Assembly: GCA_026545225.1 (NCBI GenBank)
Contig: CM048848.1
Span: 26,018,806-26,082,805, forward strand
DNA from: Cornus controversa
Taxonomy: Eukaryota; Streptophyta; Magnoliopsida; Cornales; Cornaceae
Length of the DNA stretch: 64,000 nucleotides
Reading direction: 5' to 3'
Below, one piece after another: positions 1-10,207 of the stretch. The position numbers and the translations under genes are program-made. The stretch's first letter is position 1, and each line of letters opens with the position of its first letter. The notes under the pieces are model-generated. The model was not told the DNA's origin. It was given only the letters and a program-made list of their open reading frames with translations, and ran no database searches.

Positions 1-74
1 GACATCATATGAATTTATCTCTAGGACAAATAGTTCCTTCAAGAAATTGAGTCTGTCAATGCCTATATTGACTT
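1..74 (-). pseudogene. Tekay-like element E, protease fragment (continuation across the nested block)
   Basis: Read on the minus strand, this stretch is open and ends in a protease tail (NSYDV), the residues that precede ILGMDWL in Ty3/gypsy polyproteins. If copia element F and one copy of its gactt duplication are removed in silico, the frame runs from 58723 straight into this stretch without a stop. I conclude that this is the downstream part of the gag-protease segment at 58723-59546, displaced by about 58.6 kb of nested insertions. The rest of E's pol would lie left of the window. The short length limits family assignment; Tekay is inferred from the right-hand part. Confidence 0.7.
70..74. 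repeat. Left target-site duplication of copia element F (gactt)
   Basis: gactt directly precedes the TG of the copia LTR at 75. The same five bases follow the other LTR terminus at 58718-58722. Five base pairs is the usual duplication for copia elements. The match shows that everything from 75 to 58717 entered or accumulated inside one insertion. Confidence 0.85.
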
Positions 75-1035
75 TGTTACTCAAGTAATGACCCTAGAGG
101 GGGGCGAGGGTGAATAAGGCCTTTGGCAAACAATAGAATCAAATTGAAGAATTGTAAAGATATTAAAAATATAATGAGATAATGATATAATCAAACAAAC
201 ATAATATAAATAAGTTAGGGATAGAGAGATTCAAACACTATCAACACAAGGATGTAGCGTGGTTCAGAAACTCCTGCACGACTCAAGATCCCTCTTGAGA
301 TTTTCCTAAATCCACTATGGCTCTTCCTTGTCAGTGGAGAGCAAACCCTTACAATGGAGAATACAAGCTCCTTCTTCCTAAGTGAACTCCTTCACATAGT
401 CTTATAGGGTTCAACAACCCTTTATAAATGATATAGAACAGAATTTGTGATACAATGCATAACTCTCAAAGAAGAAAACATAATTTCAAGCTCTCAATAC
501 TATATTTAAAGTTGAATCACAAGTTTGAAGCTCAATTGTATTGAATGATTGTAGATTGTACTAAATTTTGCTCAATGAATGCTCAAGAGTATTGGTGTGT
601 GTTCATAAATGTAGAGCATATCAATATATAGACCCTTTAAGGAATATAGCTGTTGGTAGGTAGTTGTACACTGAACTAGCCATTGCATTCAAATTCAGCT
701 ACTTTTAGTCAGCTGAAAATAAAGTTTTAGTCAGCTGATAAAGTCCTCTAGAAACATCAAAACCTATTGTTTTTTTAGTCGCCTCAAAGTGCACTATCAG
801 CTTGCTCAAAATGAATTTCAGTAAACTCAAACTGAACTTTCATCAAGCTCAAAATTGACTTCAGGAAGCTCAAACTGAACTTTCAGCAAGCTCAAACTTG
901 ACTTTCAGCAAGCTCAAAATGAACTTTCAACAAGCTTAAACTTGACATGTCTTTGAAGAATTTTCAACAAAGTGCAGGAAAGACTTTAAACAGAGGATTG
1001 ATCTTTGAAAAATGTCCCTAAGGCTTTAAGATAAA
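75..1035 (-). repeat. Copia F 3' LTR, left part only
   Basis: Aligns over its length with 57436-58342, with small indels and substitutions. It starts with tgttac and includes repeated words of the type 'cagcaagctcaaa'. The match stops at 1035, where the Athila LTR begins; the remaining ~375 bp (compare 58343-58717) are not found elsewhere in the window. The two LTRs differ at many sites, so F is an old insertion. Confidence 0.85.
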
Positions 1036-2441
1036 TGATAAGTGTTCAATACTATGTATTTGAACCCTCTTTATTGCATATGTTAGTCCCGTTATTATGT
1101 TTACCGAGATACGTTTACGGTATTTTTGTGTTTTTGATGTATTGCAGGTTTTGTAGTAAAAGGAGCAAGGTTTGAGGCCATTTGCAGTTGAAGAGCAAAA
1201 TTCAGAATTAAAGCTAAGGCATCTCAATCAATCGAGATGTTGATCTCGATCAATCGAGATCTCGATTGATCGAGACTTGATTTCGATTGATTGAAATCTC
1301 AATCAATCGAGATTCCAATTTCGATTGATCGAGATTCTGCAGACCCACTTGCCCACTTGCTCACCTGCTCTTCCCACTTGCAACAAAATCCCCCTTTTTG
1401 CACGACTTGGAGGGATTGTCTGACTTGAACAAGACATTTGGAGACATTCTTGATATAGTTGGTATATATATTGATATATATATATATATATATGGTGGGC
1501 CCCAAGGTTAAAAAAGAGGCCATAAAGCACAAAAGAAGCCATTATACACAAGGATCATACATACACACTTAGAGACATTCGGGAGAGGAGAAGAAGGAGC
1601 TGAACCAGACCTTGAAGCTTCATTTTCTCCATCAATGGAAGAGTGCAAGGCTGCCATGACCAACTAACTTCTCTACTAGGGTGTGGTTGATACCCCTAGC
1701 CATGTAAACTTGTCCATTTTTGTAGCATTTTGGGATTTGTATTTAAATGTTGATTATTTAGTCTAGTGACAACGTACACTTATACATCTCTTATATATAC
1801 TCATTTGATGTTGGTTTTATTATTGTCTTAGAGTAGAATCTATCTTGTGAATGCACAACATTTGTATCTTCCATAAGAAAGGCAAATGATGGCTAGGTAA
1901 TGGTGTTTAAATGAATGTGTTGTGCTTGCTTGTATAAACCATGCCAAGATAAGGTTGTTTGGATGCATTTAGGTTCACTTAGAGACTAGGGTAGTTAGTT
2001 AGGTTGAAGAACTATGCTTGTTTAAGATGGATTATGATAGGTTTGCACACACATTAATCTTTTGATATGTCATTGAGGTCACAAGCCTAATGACATTGTT
2101 AGACATTTAATTTATGAATCCTAAGCTGGCTACACTTATGGACATGTGAATGGCTAGTGGTGGAAACCACCCCTAGTTCTCTCTCCCAACTTTTAACTCT
2201 TTAAATTTATTGTTATTACATTCATGCAATAGTTTTTAAAAACTAAAATCAAAACCTTGATTTTAGGATTAAAGTGGAATTAATCTTTCTTCAAGACAAT
2301 TGACGACTAGTCCTTGTGGGATCGATACCCTCTATATAGAACCGTATGTACAAAGATTCGTGCTCTTGCGAGTGGTTAAATTATATTTTGAAAAAGGGGC
2401 AAAAATAAGCTTACAATTATAATTCAAGTTTAGCCACATCA
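1036..2441 (+). repeat. Athila A 5' LTR
   Basis: Begins TGATAAGTG directly where the copia LTR match ends, and ends CCACATCA, followed after a short spacer by a tRNA-Asp PBS (2448). Length is 1,406 bp. It contains a cluster of CGATnnATCG-type words (1221-1337) and a TA microsatellite (about 1461-1493). No second copy is present in the window, so age cannot be read from LTR divergence. Confidence 0.85.
1221..1337 (+). repeat. CGATnnATCG word cluster in the Athila A LTR
   Basis: About 115 bp made mostly of variants of tcgattgatcgagat and its reverse complement. Exact CGATnnATCG cores lie at 1247-1256 (nn=CA), 1263-1272 (TG) and 1322-1331 (TG), with mutated copies in between. The words alternate in orientation, so the transcript could fold into several hairpins. 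Function unknown; related clusters occur in five other places in the window. Confidence 0.8.
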
Positions 2442-2447
2442 AAATTT

Positions 2448-2465
2448 TGGCGCCGTTGACGGGGA
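2448..2465 (+). other. Primer binding site of Athila A (tRNA-Asp type)
   Basis: tggcgccgttgacgggga matches the 3' end of plant tRNA-Asp(GUC) at all but one position (gac where the tRNA requires gcc). It lies 6 bp after the LTR. This PBS is characteristic of the Athila/Tat side of Ty3/gypsy. Confidence 0.85.
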
Positions 2466-2732
2466 CTACGGTTAAATTGTTGCCATTGAAAGATTAAATC
2501 TGGTTTAATTCTTAGTCTAGAAATTCTTTCATTTTTTTTTGTATATATCTTGTTCTTATATCTCAAATTGCTTGATTTTAGGTATACCACATAGCGGGCA
2601 TCTTAAAGGAATTAAGTTAGAACCCTTTGTGAGTATAAAGTGTAAAATTAGTGGGTTTGAGTAATATCTTTTTTTTTTTTGTATATATTATTGTTTATTT
2701 TTCATATTGAGGTGTTGTTTTGTTATTAATGC
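2466..2732 (+). other. Athila A untranslated leader
   Basis: AT-rich leader between the PBS and the first gag methionine, with two T-runs (about 2530 and 2670). I see no further gene or structured element in it. Confidence 0.6.
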
Positions 2733-3999
2733 ATGCTAGGTAGACGATCATTGTCACTTTCGTTGCTTCCTTGTAATATTGAACTTGAACGAACACTTAG
2801 ACAACGTAGAGGAACCTCTAGGGACCCTATATTGCCTAGGACTAAAAACTTGGAACCAAATGAGAGACAAGCTCCCGGACTACCTCCTTTTAATCATGAA
2901 CAACAACAACCTCCCGGACTACCTCCTTTTAATCCTGCTCAAGGAGATTTGCTGTATTCAATTTTTGGATGTAGTGGCAACTCAATTCGAAATAAAGTCC
3001 TCTACCATCAATCTTCTTAATAGCTTCCATGGTCTCCCAAATGAAGATCCATAGCGGCATTTAGATTACTTCCTTTCTGTGTGTTCCACCATTCGGGTAC
3101 CACACTTTACGGAGGATGATCTAAAGCTTAGTATGCTTCCATTCTCCCTAAAAGATAAAGGTAGAAGTTGGTTCAATTCCTTAGAACCTAACTCAATCCA
3201 TTCTTGGGTGGAGATGCAAATTGAATTCTTAAAAAAATACTTCCCAATGGGAAAGACGAGTGATATTCGGCGAGCAATCACCGGATTCACCCAAATTGAT
3301 TAAGAACAATTTCATGAGACTTGGGAGAGATTAAAAGATCTTCTTAAATCTTGTCTGCACCATGCTGTCCCAAAATGGTAGCTAGTGCAAAGCTTTTATG
3401 ATGGGGTAAGTGAGCAACATAAGCAAATGATAGATTCTGCTTGTGGAGGTGGATACCTTTTGAAAAGCCCAGATGTGGCATGAAAACTTTTTCAAACCCT
3501 AAGTAATAATTCAGCTCAATGCTCCTCCACTAGAAAAGGGAAATCCACCCAACCTTGTAGAGAAGTGCATGAGATTTCAAGGGTAGATGAGGTTGCCATG
3601 CAAGTAGAAGCCTTAACCCAAAAAATGGACCAAATCATGAAAAATGGGCTGCCTACTCCAAGCCAACCTGTTCAAAATCAAGAAGGGTGTTCGTTTTGCT
3701 ATAGCACTTCACATTATGTATGAGATTGTCCTATTGCCGGTCAATCTCCTGATTATGCTCAAGAGCAAGCAAATGCCTTGTACTATAAACAGATCAATGA
3801 TCCATATTCAAATACCTACAATCCTAGTTACAAGAATCATCCGGCATTTTCATGGAAATCTCAAGAACCAAGCCCCTCTTTTCAAGGGCAAAATTCCTTT
3901 AATTCCCACTCTCAACAGCCTCAATATAGGCCAAATTCCCAACCTTACCATCAAAGATCCAACTACAAACAACCACCACCTTCTTCGAGTAGCCAAAGC
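2733..3999 (+). pseudogene. gag: Athila A gag, 5' part (broken)
   Basis: The start MLGRRS corresponds to MQGRRS of the intact element B polyprotein, and ELERTLRQRR to [10 protein letters not shown]. The reading then shifts frame around 2950-3000 and continues in the frame of 2779. It carries the capsid-like retrotransposon gag region (SLKDKGRSWFNSL, FLKKYFPMGKT, AITGFTQ) and a CCHC-type knuckle region (CSFCYSTSHYV, then DC). In-frame stops occur at about 3052, 3301, 3379, 3481 and 3724, so no functional Gag can be made. Gag is cut at 3999 by array G and resumes at 37048 in the same frame after removal of one TSD copy. Confidence 0.85.
3995..3999. repeat. Left target-site duplication of array G (aaagc)
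   Basis: aaagc precedes the TGTAAGG terminus of the first G LTR. The same five bases follow the last LTR terminus (GTGACA) at 37043-37047. Removing the array and one copy restores the Athila gag frame. Confidence 0.93.
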
Positions 4000-4125
4000 T
4001 GTAAGGACCGGAATTTTGTTAACCGGTTCCGGGTGAATTTTGACCGGATTAAATTTTTTCTTCGGATTAATTAAATTTCGAAAAGGGGTGTGGATATATT
4101 TCCATACAAGTGGAAGGTGTATGTG

Positions 4126-4156
<31 letters not shown>

Positions 4157-5759
4157 CTAAATATATATATATCTACATAGTACCTATATTTATATTTAAT
4201 TATAAATATATGTATGGGCTCATATGCAATTATGAAGGAATATGGGTGCACTTGTATGATTACAAGTATATGTATAATGTGTGGTGTATAATAAGTAAGA
4301 AAAGAGGATAAGAAATGGGTGGAGAAGAAGTGGTCAGCCGAAAGAAGAAAAGAAAGAAAGAAAAGAGGAAAAGAAAAGAAAGGAAGAAAAGAGAAAAAGA
4401 AAGAAGAGAAAGAAAAGAAAAGAAAAAGAAAAGAGAAAAGGAGAAAGGAGAGAAAATCGGGGAGAGAGAAAGAAGAACCGAGAAGAGGGATCGGGAGAGA
4501 GGACGAGAAGCCGCGACGGCGGTAGGTGGGTTCACACGACGGGGCTTCGGTCGGCCGTCGGCAACGGTGGCGACGTGGGGTGAAGTTGCCCGGCGTCGCG
4601 TGGTGGCTCGGTGCGGCGGACCGGTTCGCGAATGGGGAGTTGCTCACGGTGGGGTTCCACCTGGGCGACGGCGACGGCGGTTGCGACGGCTGGCGGAGGC
4701 CGAGGTTGGTCCGATTTCGGGTTTAGGTCGCTGGTTAGATGGGGGGTCCGACCGAAGGGGGTGACGCCCGCGGTGGCTGGGTCCGTGGTTGCGGGGTGGC
4801 CGGCGAGGCGCTGTTCGGCTACTCCATTGTTGTTGTTTGAGGAGCTTGATTTGAGCATGATGATGGTGGTGGGGGCTGTTTTGTTCATGGGTTATGAGCT
4901 TCGGTGCTCCTTGGCTTGGATTAAGTTTCTTGTGGTGAAGGCTGCGCATGGCTGGGTGAGGGAATTCTCGGCTGTGAGGATGGTGGTGCTGGTGGGTTGT
5001 TGGGCTGAGGCGGCTCATGGAGGTGGCAGGTTGGTCACGGTTTGGACTGCTTGTGGGTCTACTGATTTGGGTCTTGTTGGGCTGCAATATGGGGTTTAAT
5101 TGTGGTGAAGGAACTGGGTTAGTGAAGAATATCTTGGGTTGAATTGGGTTTCAATAATTGGTTTAATCATGGATTAGTCTTGGGCTAATGAAGGGGTAGA
5201 GATTGCATGTGGATGATGGGCCAAAGTTGGATTTAGTTGATTTTTAATTTAATTGGACCGTTTGGTTGTGAAAATGGTGGCCTTATGGTGTCGGCATGGA
5301 CAGTGGGCTGAAGTTGAGTCTTGAGTTGATTGGGTTGGATTGTAAGTGAACTCGGTAATTGATGTTTGGACTCTGTTTGGCAACAAGATGATGGCTCGGT
5401 TATGGGCTATTTTGTCTTGGATTCGTAGAACTTGTGGTGGTTGATTTGTGGATTTCCATTGGTTTGAATTGTGGTGGTTTCGGTAGTAAGTTTCATGGTT
5501 GTTGGCGTGGGCTTGACACGGGACTTGACCGAGCAAGGAAATGGACAGCTTGGCAAGCACGGGCTTAGCAAGAGCGGGACTTAAGGCAAGTTGATTCTTG
5601 CCTCTATCTCTTATAATACTTTTGTTATGTCGGTTAATTTTACAAATGCACTTAATTTGATCGTATGTGGCGTTGTATATATATATATGTGCAAATATGT
5701 ATATAGAAGTGGATATATATGTATATACTTGGGATGTGAGGATGTATATATGTGGGTAG

Positions 5760-5794
<35 letters not shown>

Positions 5795-7743
5795 GGATTG
5801 GAGGGTAAGAGCATTGTTAAATTCAAATACTGATTTGCATTGTTGTATGCATGTTTAGGGATTGAGCCATGTAAAGTATGCTAAATTATATATGTATATT
5901 TAGCTAGGTGTTGCCTTGCATGCATATATGATTTTTATGCATGAGTTGAGTATACGTAAGTATTTATGTGGTTATTTATTTGGTGCAGTAGTAGAGATGC
6001 ATGCTAAATTGATTATAGCATAGAAGGGCATTGGAAAGCATGAAATATGTAAAGTATTATGTATGTTTTTACTACTTATATGAGTGACATGATGTACATA
6101 TACATATATATTTCCGTGATTGCATATGGTTGTAAGCAAGTTGGTTGCTCATAGTAAATGCATGATTGGAGTGAAAGCATGATTAGATCTATGCTAATAT
6201 ACATGCGTATGTGATTATATGCAGGATGTGGCATATATATGTTGTGTATGTGAAAAAGTGACTATGAATGATTTATGTGAAAAGTGTGTTCATTGGTGAA
6301 AAACGTGAAAATGTGATATTTATAGATTTATGCATGAAAGACATGACTTTCTTGAAAAATGCATAAGCATGATGATTCCCATGATGTGAGTGTGATGACA
6401 CTGTGACAATCTTGAAGATAAAGGAAAATGCATTGATTTGACAAAAATGCATTCATGGTGTGGATAAGTGCATTGATGTGATTATGTGCACTACGTGAAA
6501 AGCGAGTTTTTGGGGCATGTGTGAGAATTAATAGGGTATTGAACTCTAGGGTGCAAGACCCAAAACTTGGCCAAGCGGGTGTCGCTTCCGTCGGGTTAGT
6601 AGCCCGAAAAGCGTGAGCAGAGTATGTGGTCCCAATGCGACCCTTACTATGGATTGTGACAAGCGAAGTCCTCAGTTGAATTGATTTCAGGAAATTTGTG
6701 GCGTGAGTTATATATATGAAATGTGACTGTCAAGTTGATATATATATATATATATATGTATATGTATATATCTATGTATATGCATTGAGGTGAAAAACAT
6801 CACGCATGATTTGAAAAACGTGATTGTTTATGGGTAAAAATCATGTATACATATCATGTAGACATGTAGCGATTTAATGTGCGTTTATGAATGACTATGG
6901 ATCTTGTTGAGTAGGTGAGGTGGTATTTGATTTACATTGTTCATGTAAATGCTTCTGTTCGTATACGTTTTCTATACATAATGACGTTGGATGGTTATTG
7001 TTTTGAACAAGTTGTAAATGATTTTCACAAGTCATGTATAGTTGATTTAAATGTTCATGAATGCTAGGAGGGGCATGACTTTAAATATTGTGATATATTT
7101 AAGTGCATGTATATTTTTTGAGAATATGTGAGGATCGACCTGCTGCTGCGATGATAGTATGGTTCTACATACCTTGTTGGGCCTTTGAGCTCACCCCCTC
7201 CCAGGTTTTGCAAGTATTGCCGATTAAGGAGTCAGTTGGGGAAACTGATAGCACTAGTGGCAGAGGTAGTAGTTAGATTCCTTAGAATCTAATTTATGTT
7301 CAGGATAGTAGATGAATGTATTACATTTGGATTAAATGTAAGAGGCGATTATGTAGATTCAGTTCCTTCTGTCGTATTCTATTCATGTGATGTATGTATA
7401 TAATACGGACATTCAAGGACTGAGACATGTATTCTTTTGATTATTTTATGCATGTAGATATAAATGCTAGGGGGACACGTGCCCAGAAGTGTCCATTTGA
7501 ATTGTAAAGCAGGTGTAACATGCCTGTAGCTGATTATTCAGAATGGGTCATGCCCGATTTTCGTGAAAATCATTTGTAAGGGCCATTAATGATCTAATGC
7601 CACTTGAAGGGTGTGCATATAGAATGCTTCCGCAATAGAATAGATTATAATGAGATTAAGGTGAGGTTGGGTAAACGGGCTAGCGACTCGGGGTTCGGGT
7701 CGGTCCGGGGGAGTCCCGGCGGTCCGGATTCTGGGGCGTGACA
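4000..7743 (+). repeat. Array G, LTR1
   Basis: Runs from TGTAAGGACC to GGGGCGTGACA (3,744 bp). Zones in order: TA microsatellite (about 4128-4180), a purine-only-like tract (about 4320-4505), a CpG- and G-rich block (about 4505-4850), T/G-rich sequence, further TA microsatellites (about 5660-5790 and 6740-6765), and a short GC-rich 3' end related to the Tekay LTR end. Private variants against the other copies include ggtaggtgggttcac (about 4520) and gtcggcatgg (about 5290). Long frames in this LTR arise from compositional bias. Confidence 0.93.
4320..4505 (+). repeat. Polypurine (GA/A-rich) tract inside the G LTR, also at about 10520, 16711 and 33630
   Basis: About 180 bp in which nearly every base on the plus strand is A or G (agaaaagaaagaaaag-type words). 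It switches abruptly to a CpG-rich block. Copies in all four LTRs differ by small indels; LTR4 is about 20 bp shorter. Long mirror-symmetric purine tracts can form triplex DNA, but no such activity can be shown from sequence alone. Confidence 0.75.
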
Positions 7744-7746
7744 ACA

Positions 7747-7758
7747 TGGTATCAGAGC
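7747..7758 (+). other. Primer binding site, array G unit 1 (tRNA-iMet type)
   Basis: tggtatcagagc is the standard complement of the 3' end of initiator tRNA-Met, 3 bp after the LTR end. Identical sites follow LTR2 (about 13938) and LTR3 (about 20127). Retention of an intact PBS in a coding-free element shows that replication signals were selected or only recently lost use. Confidence 0.92.
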
Positions 7759-10193
7759 TCTAGGTCAGAATACCTAGGGACGACGAGAATGGACATATCA
7801 CGTGTTGATTTGGAGATAGGCGATGGTTGATAGTTGCCTAGATGATAGGTTTGATTACCTATGGACAGTAGTGGAATTATTTGCTCTGTGTGAGCAATCC
7901 TAATGAAAGATCAAAGTGTTGATATGTGAAATAGGTTTCGATTGGTGATAACTCCCAGAATTGGTCGAGTTTAGACCTTTGATTTGGTGATTAAGTCTCA
8001 TTAGTGAGCAATGAATAGATACCGCAAGGGATGTTGCGAGTATTTAAGTCCTTAGAAATACTGAGGGACTTAGGAGATTGACGAGCGTTTCGCCAAGGTT
8101 GGCAATTGAGATGGGATACAAGGAAGGCATATTGTCGGAGTTGGGCTAGCTTTGGAAAATGGCTCGGCCGAACATTTTCTTTGATTAGCGCTTCTCTTAC
8201 GATACGCTGGCTCTTGTAGGCGTTGAGTTGTTTCGTCTGGATGACGATAGATAAAGGATTCCCAATAGTAGGGATACATCACTGAAGGTGATTGGTGTAG
8301 ATAGTCAAGGTTGCTACCTTCGACTACAGATGTAGATAGATTGGTAGGTGTTTACCAATGAGTACAGAGAATGAGAGTAGGTTGGTTTGAACCATTCTAG
8401 ATTTTTTGTTCTAGTATGTATGTGTACTAGGGGGACGGGGCCGTGTTTCGCACTTGCTCAAGCAGAGGAGGTACCGAGACCGTGTATGGTCGGAGGTATT
8501 TTCCTAGTGTTAGCCCGAGGGCTAGGATTTTGATTTGATTTGATGCACCTTATTTCATATCATGCATGGTACGTGTTTATTTGATTAACATGTTGTGTGT
8601 TACATGCTATGTGTTATACGTGATTTATGTGACTGTGCGTTACCCTTTTGTGTTACATTTGGCGTCACATGGCTAGTAGTGACATGTAGTCACCTAGAAA
8701 TTTCAGTCTTAGGAATTGGCAAACCTAGGTAGAGGTTTGGAGTTGATCAAAGTGTGATGTTGAAACAGACCTGTAGTGATGGACTTTGAGAGTATGAGTT
8801 TGGAAATGTTGAGAAAGGTGTGATTTACCTTGTAGTTTTCCAAACCAAGAGTTTGGTGATTCGGATTTGCGTTGTAATCATTGCACAACTATTGAGGACC
8901 CGGAATTGACCTAATTCTTAGAGTCAGCCGACAAGTGATGACTTTGATGAATGCATTGGCGATGCATCGTAATGCCTCGATGCCAATTAATGCAATAGTG
9001 ATGCATGAAAAGATTTGTGGAGTCCTAGACGAAGCAGTCAGGATCTTGGGGTCTCAAGGGAGATGCTGGAAAGGAATGGATAAATACCCGAGCAGTCGAA
9101 AACGTCCGTTAGGATCAGTGGACGGGTAAATGAGATTGTGAAGTTAAGGGCATGTAAAACCCTAATATTGGCACTAAATGCCAACGGGATGTAGTCCACA
9201 AAAATGGACAGGACTGGATGATTTGTTTTGGACAGGTGCACTCCTCATGTGCCTTGACCTTAGTAGGGTACTGTGATATGCGCATGATAGATGCAATTGG
9301 ATCGTAGTATAGATATGATGTTAAGAGAAGCATGGGTTGATAGTGGATGAGGATCCTGACATATGGTATCTGAAGTGAGGATAGTTTCTTACCATGAAGG
9401 GGAGAGGTGGACGCAGTGGATATGTAGATGCAGTGGGTTGTGGCTACTGTATGGTTGCTGTTTGGTTGCTGTAGGTGACCTCAAACTTTCATTGGTAATG
9501 GTTGTCTAAAGTGAAGTGCTAATATGAAAGGAATTATCTCTAATTGTCAATTGATTCCTTGGTGTGAACGATGAAAATGGGAAATAGTTCTCTTGAGTAA
9601 TGAGAGTGGGAAATCAGTGGGATGTAAGATCCTGGACTTGGCATTGGATTCCAGTGGGTTGTGGTCTATGAGACTGGGCAGAGTTATGTGGCTTGCTGCG
9701 GCAAGTACACCGCTTACGTGGTTTGTATCGGCGAGTGCACTGTCATGTGCCTTGCTGGTGAGTGCACTTGTGATGTGCACTGGATTGATGTGATTTGTGT
9801 TGTGATGATGCCCAGGATATTGGACTAAGCCCGGGAATGGTATGCCAGAGATTGAGAGTCATGTTGGATATTAAACGAATGACTTTGAGTATTGATGATC
9901 CCGGATTATAGGGGACGTATCACTGTGAGTGATTGGAATGATTAGTCAAAGGTGTTGCCTTAGACTAGAGATAGAAATGGACTGGGTAGGTCTTGAGGTA
10001 GAGACTGTGGACTCTAGGAAGCAAGTCGAGATGCACTGTTGTGCAAGACTTGAGTGTTATGAGTTAGGTGTTGCAAGTGTAGCGCCTAGGGTATGTGGAA
10101 AGGAAAAGTGACGATCATTGGCGAGAATGACGTCTGGTAAGGATTGGTTTTGGAAAGACCATGACTATGTTAATTTCGAGGATGAAATTCCTT

Positions 10194-10207
10194 GAAGGAG
10201 GGGAGGT
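10194..10207 (+). other. Polypurine tract, array G unit 1
   Basis: gaaggaggggaggt abuts the TGTAAGG start of LTR2. The same tract abuts LTR3 (16385-16398) and LTR4 (33302-33315). Tekay C has gaaggtggggaggt in the equivalent place (minus strand, 39645-39658). It would prime plus-strand DNA synthesis. Confidence 0.88.

Larger units (their letters stand above)
7744..10207 (+). mobile_element. Array G, internal domain 1 (non-coding)
   Basis: 2,464 bp between LTR1 and LTR2. It opens with PBS tggtatcagagc (7747-7758) and a leader (ctctaggtcagaatacctag) shared with Tekay C. It ends with a remnant of a Tekay pol tail (taatttcgaggatgaaattc, about 10170-10190) and polypurine tract 10194-10207. The longest frames are under 80 codons, overlap each other on both strands and resemble no protein, so I treat the domain as non-coding. 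A CGATGCATCG word lies at 8960-8969. Nearly identical to internal domain 2. Confidence 0.9.

Noticed and set aside
4315..4764. Lysine/arginine-rich 'protein' of 149 codons
   Set aside because: It is a translation of the purine tract; two other frames are open over the same tract for the same reason.
4611..5099. A 162-codon frame present at equal length in all four G LTRs (also 10811, 17002, 33910)
   Set aside because: The LTR copies are nearly identical in DNA, so shared frames are expected. The opposite strand has an equally long frame (147 codons), the sequence is low-complexity and resembles no protein, and it sits in a CpG-rich block.
7747..7758. tRNA gene remnants at the PBS sites
   Set aside because: Only 12-18 nt match the tRNA 3' end, always directly after an LTR; no cloverleaf or internal promoter boxes.
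8070..8282. Small frames repeated in each G internal domain (about 60-77 codons)
   Set aside because: They overlap on opposite strands, have no recognisable domain, and repeat only because the domain is repeated; some are lost in domain 3 by single changes.
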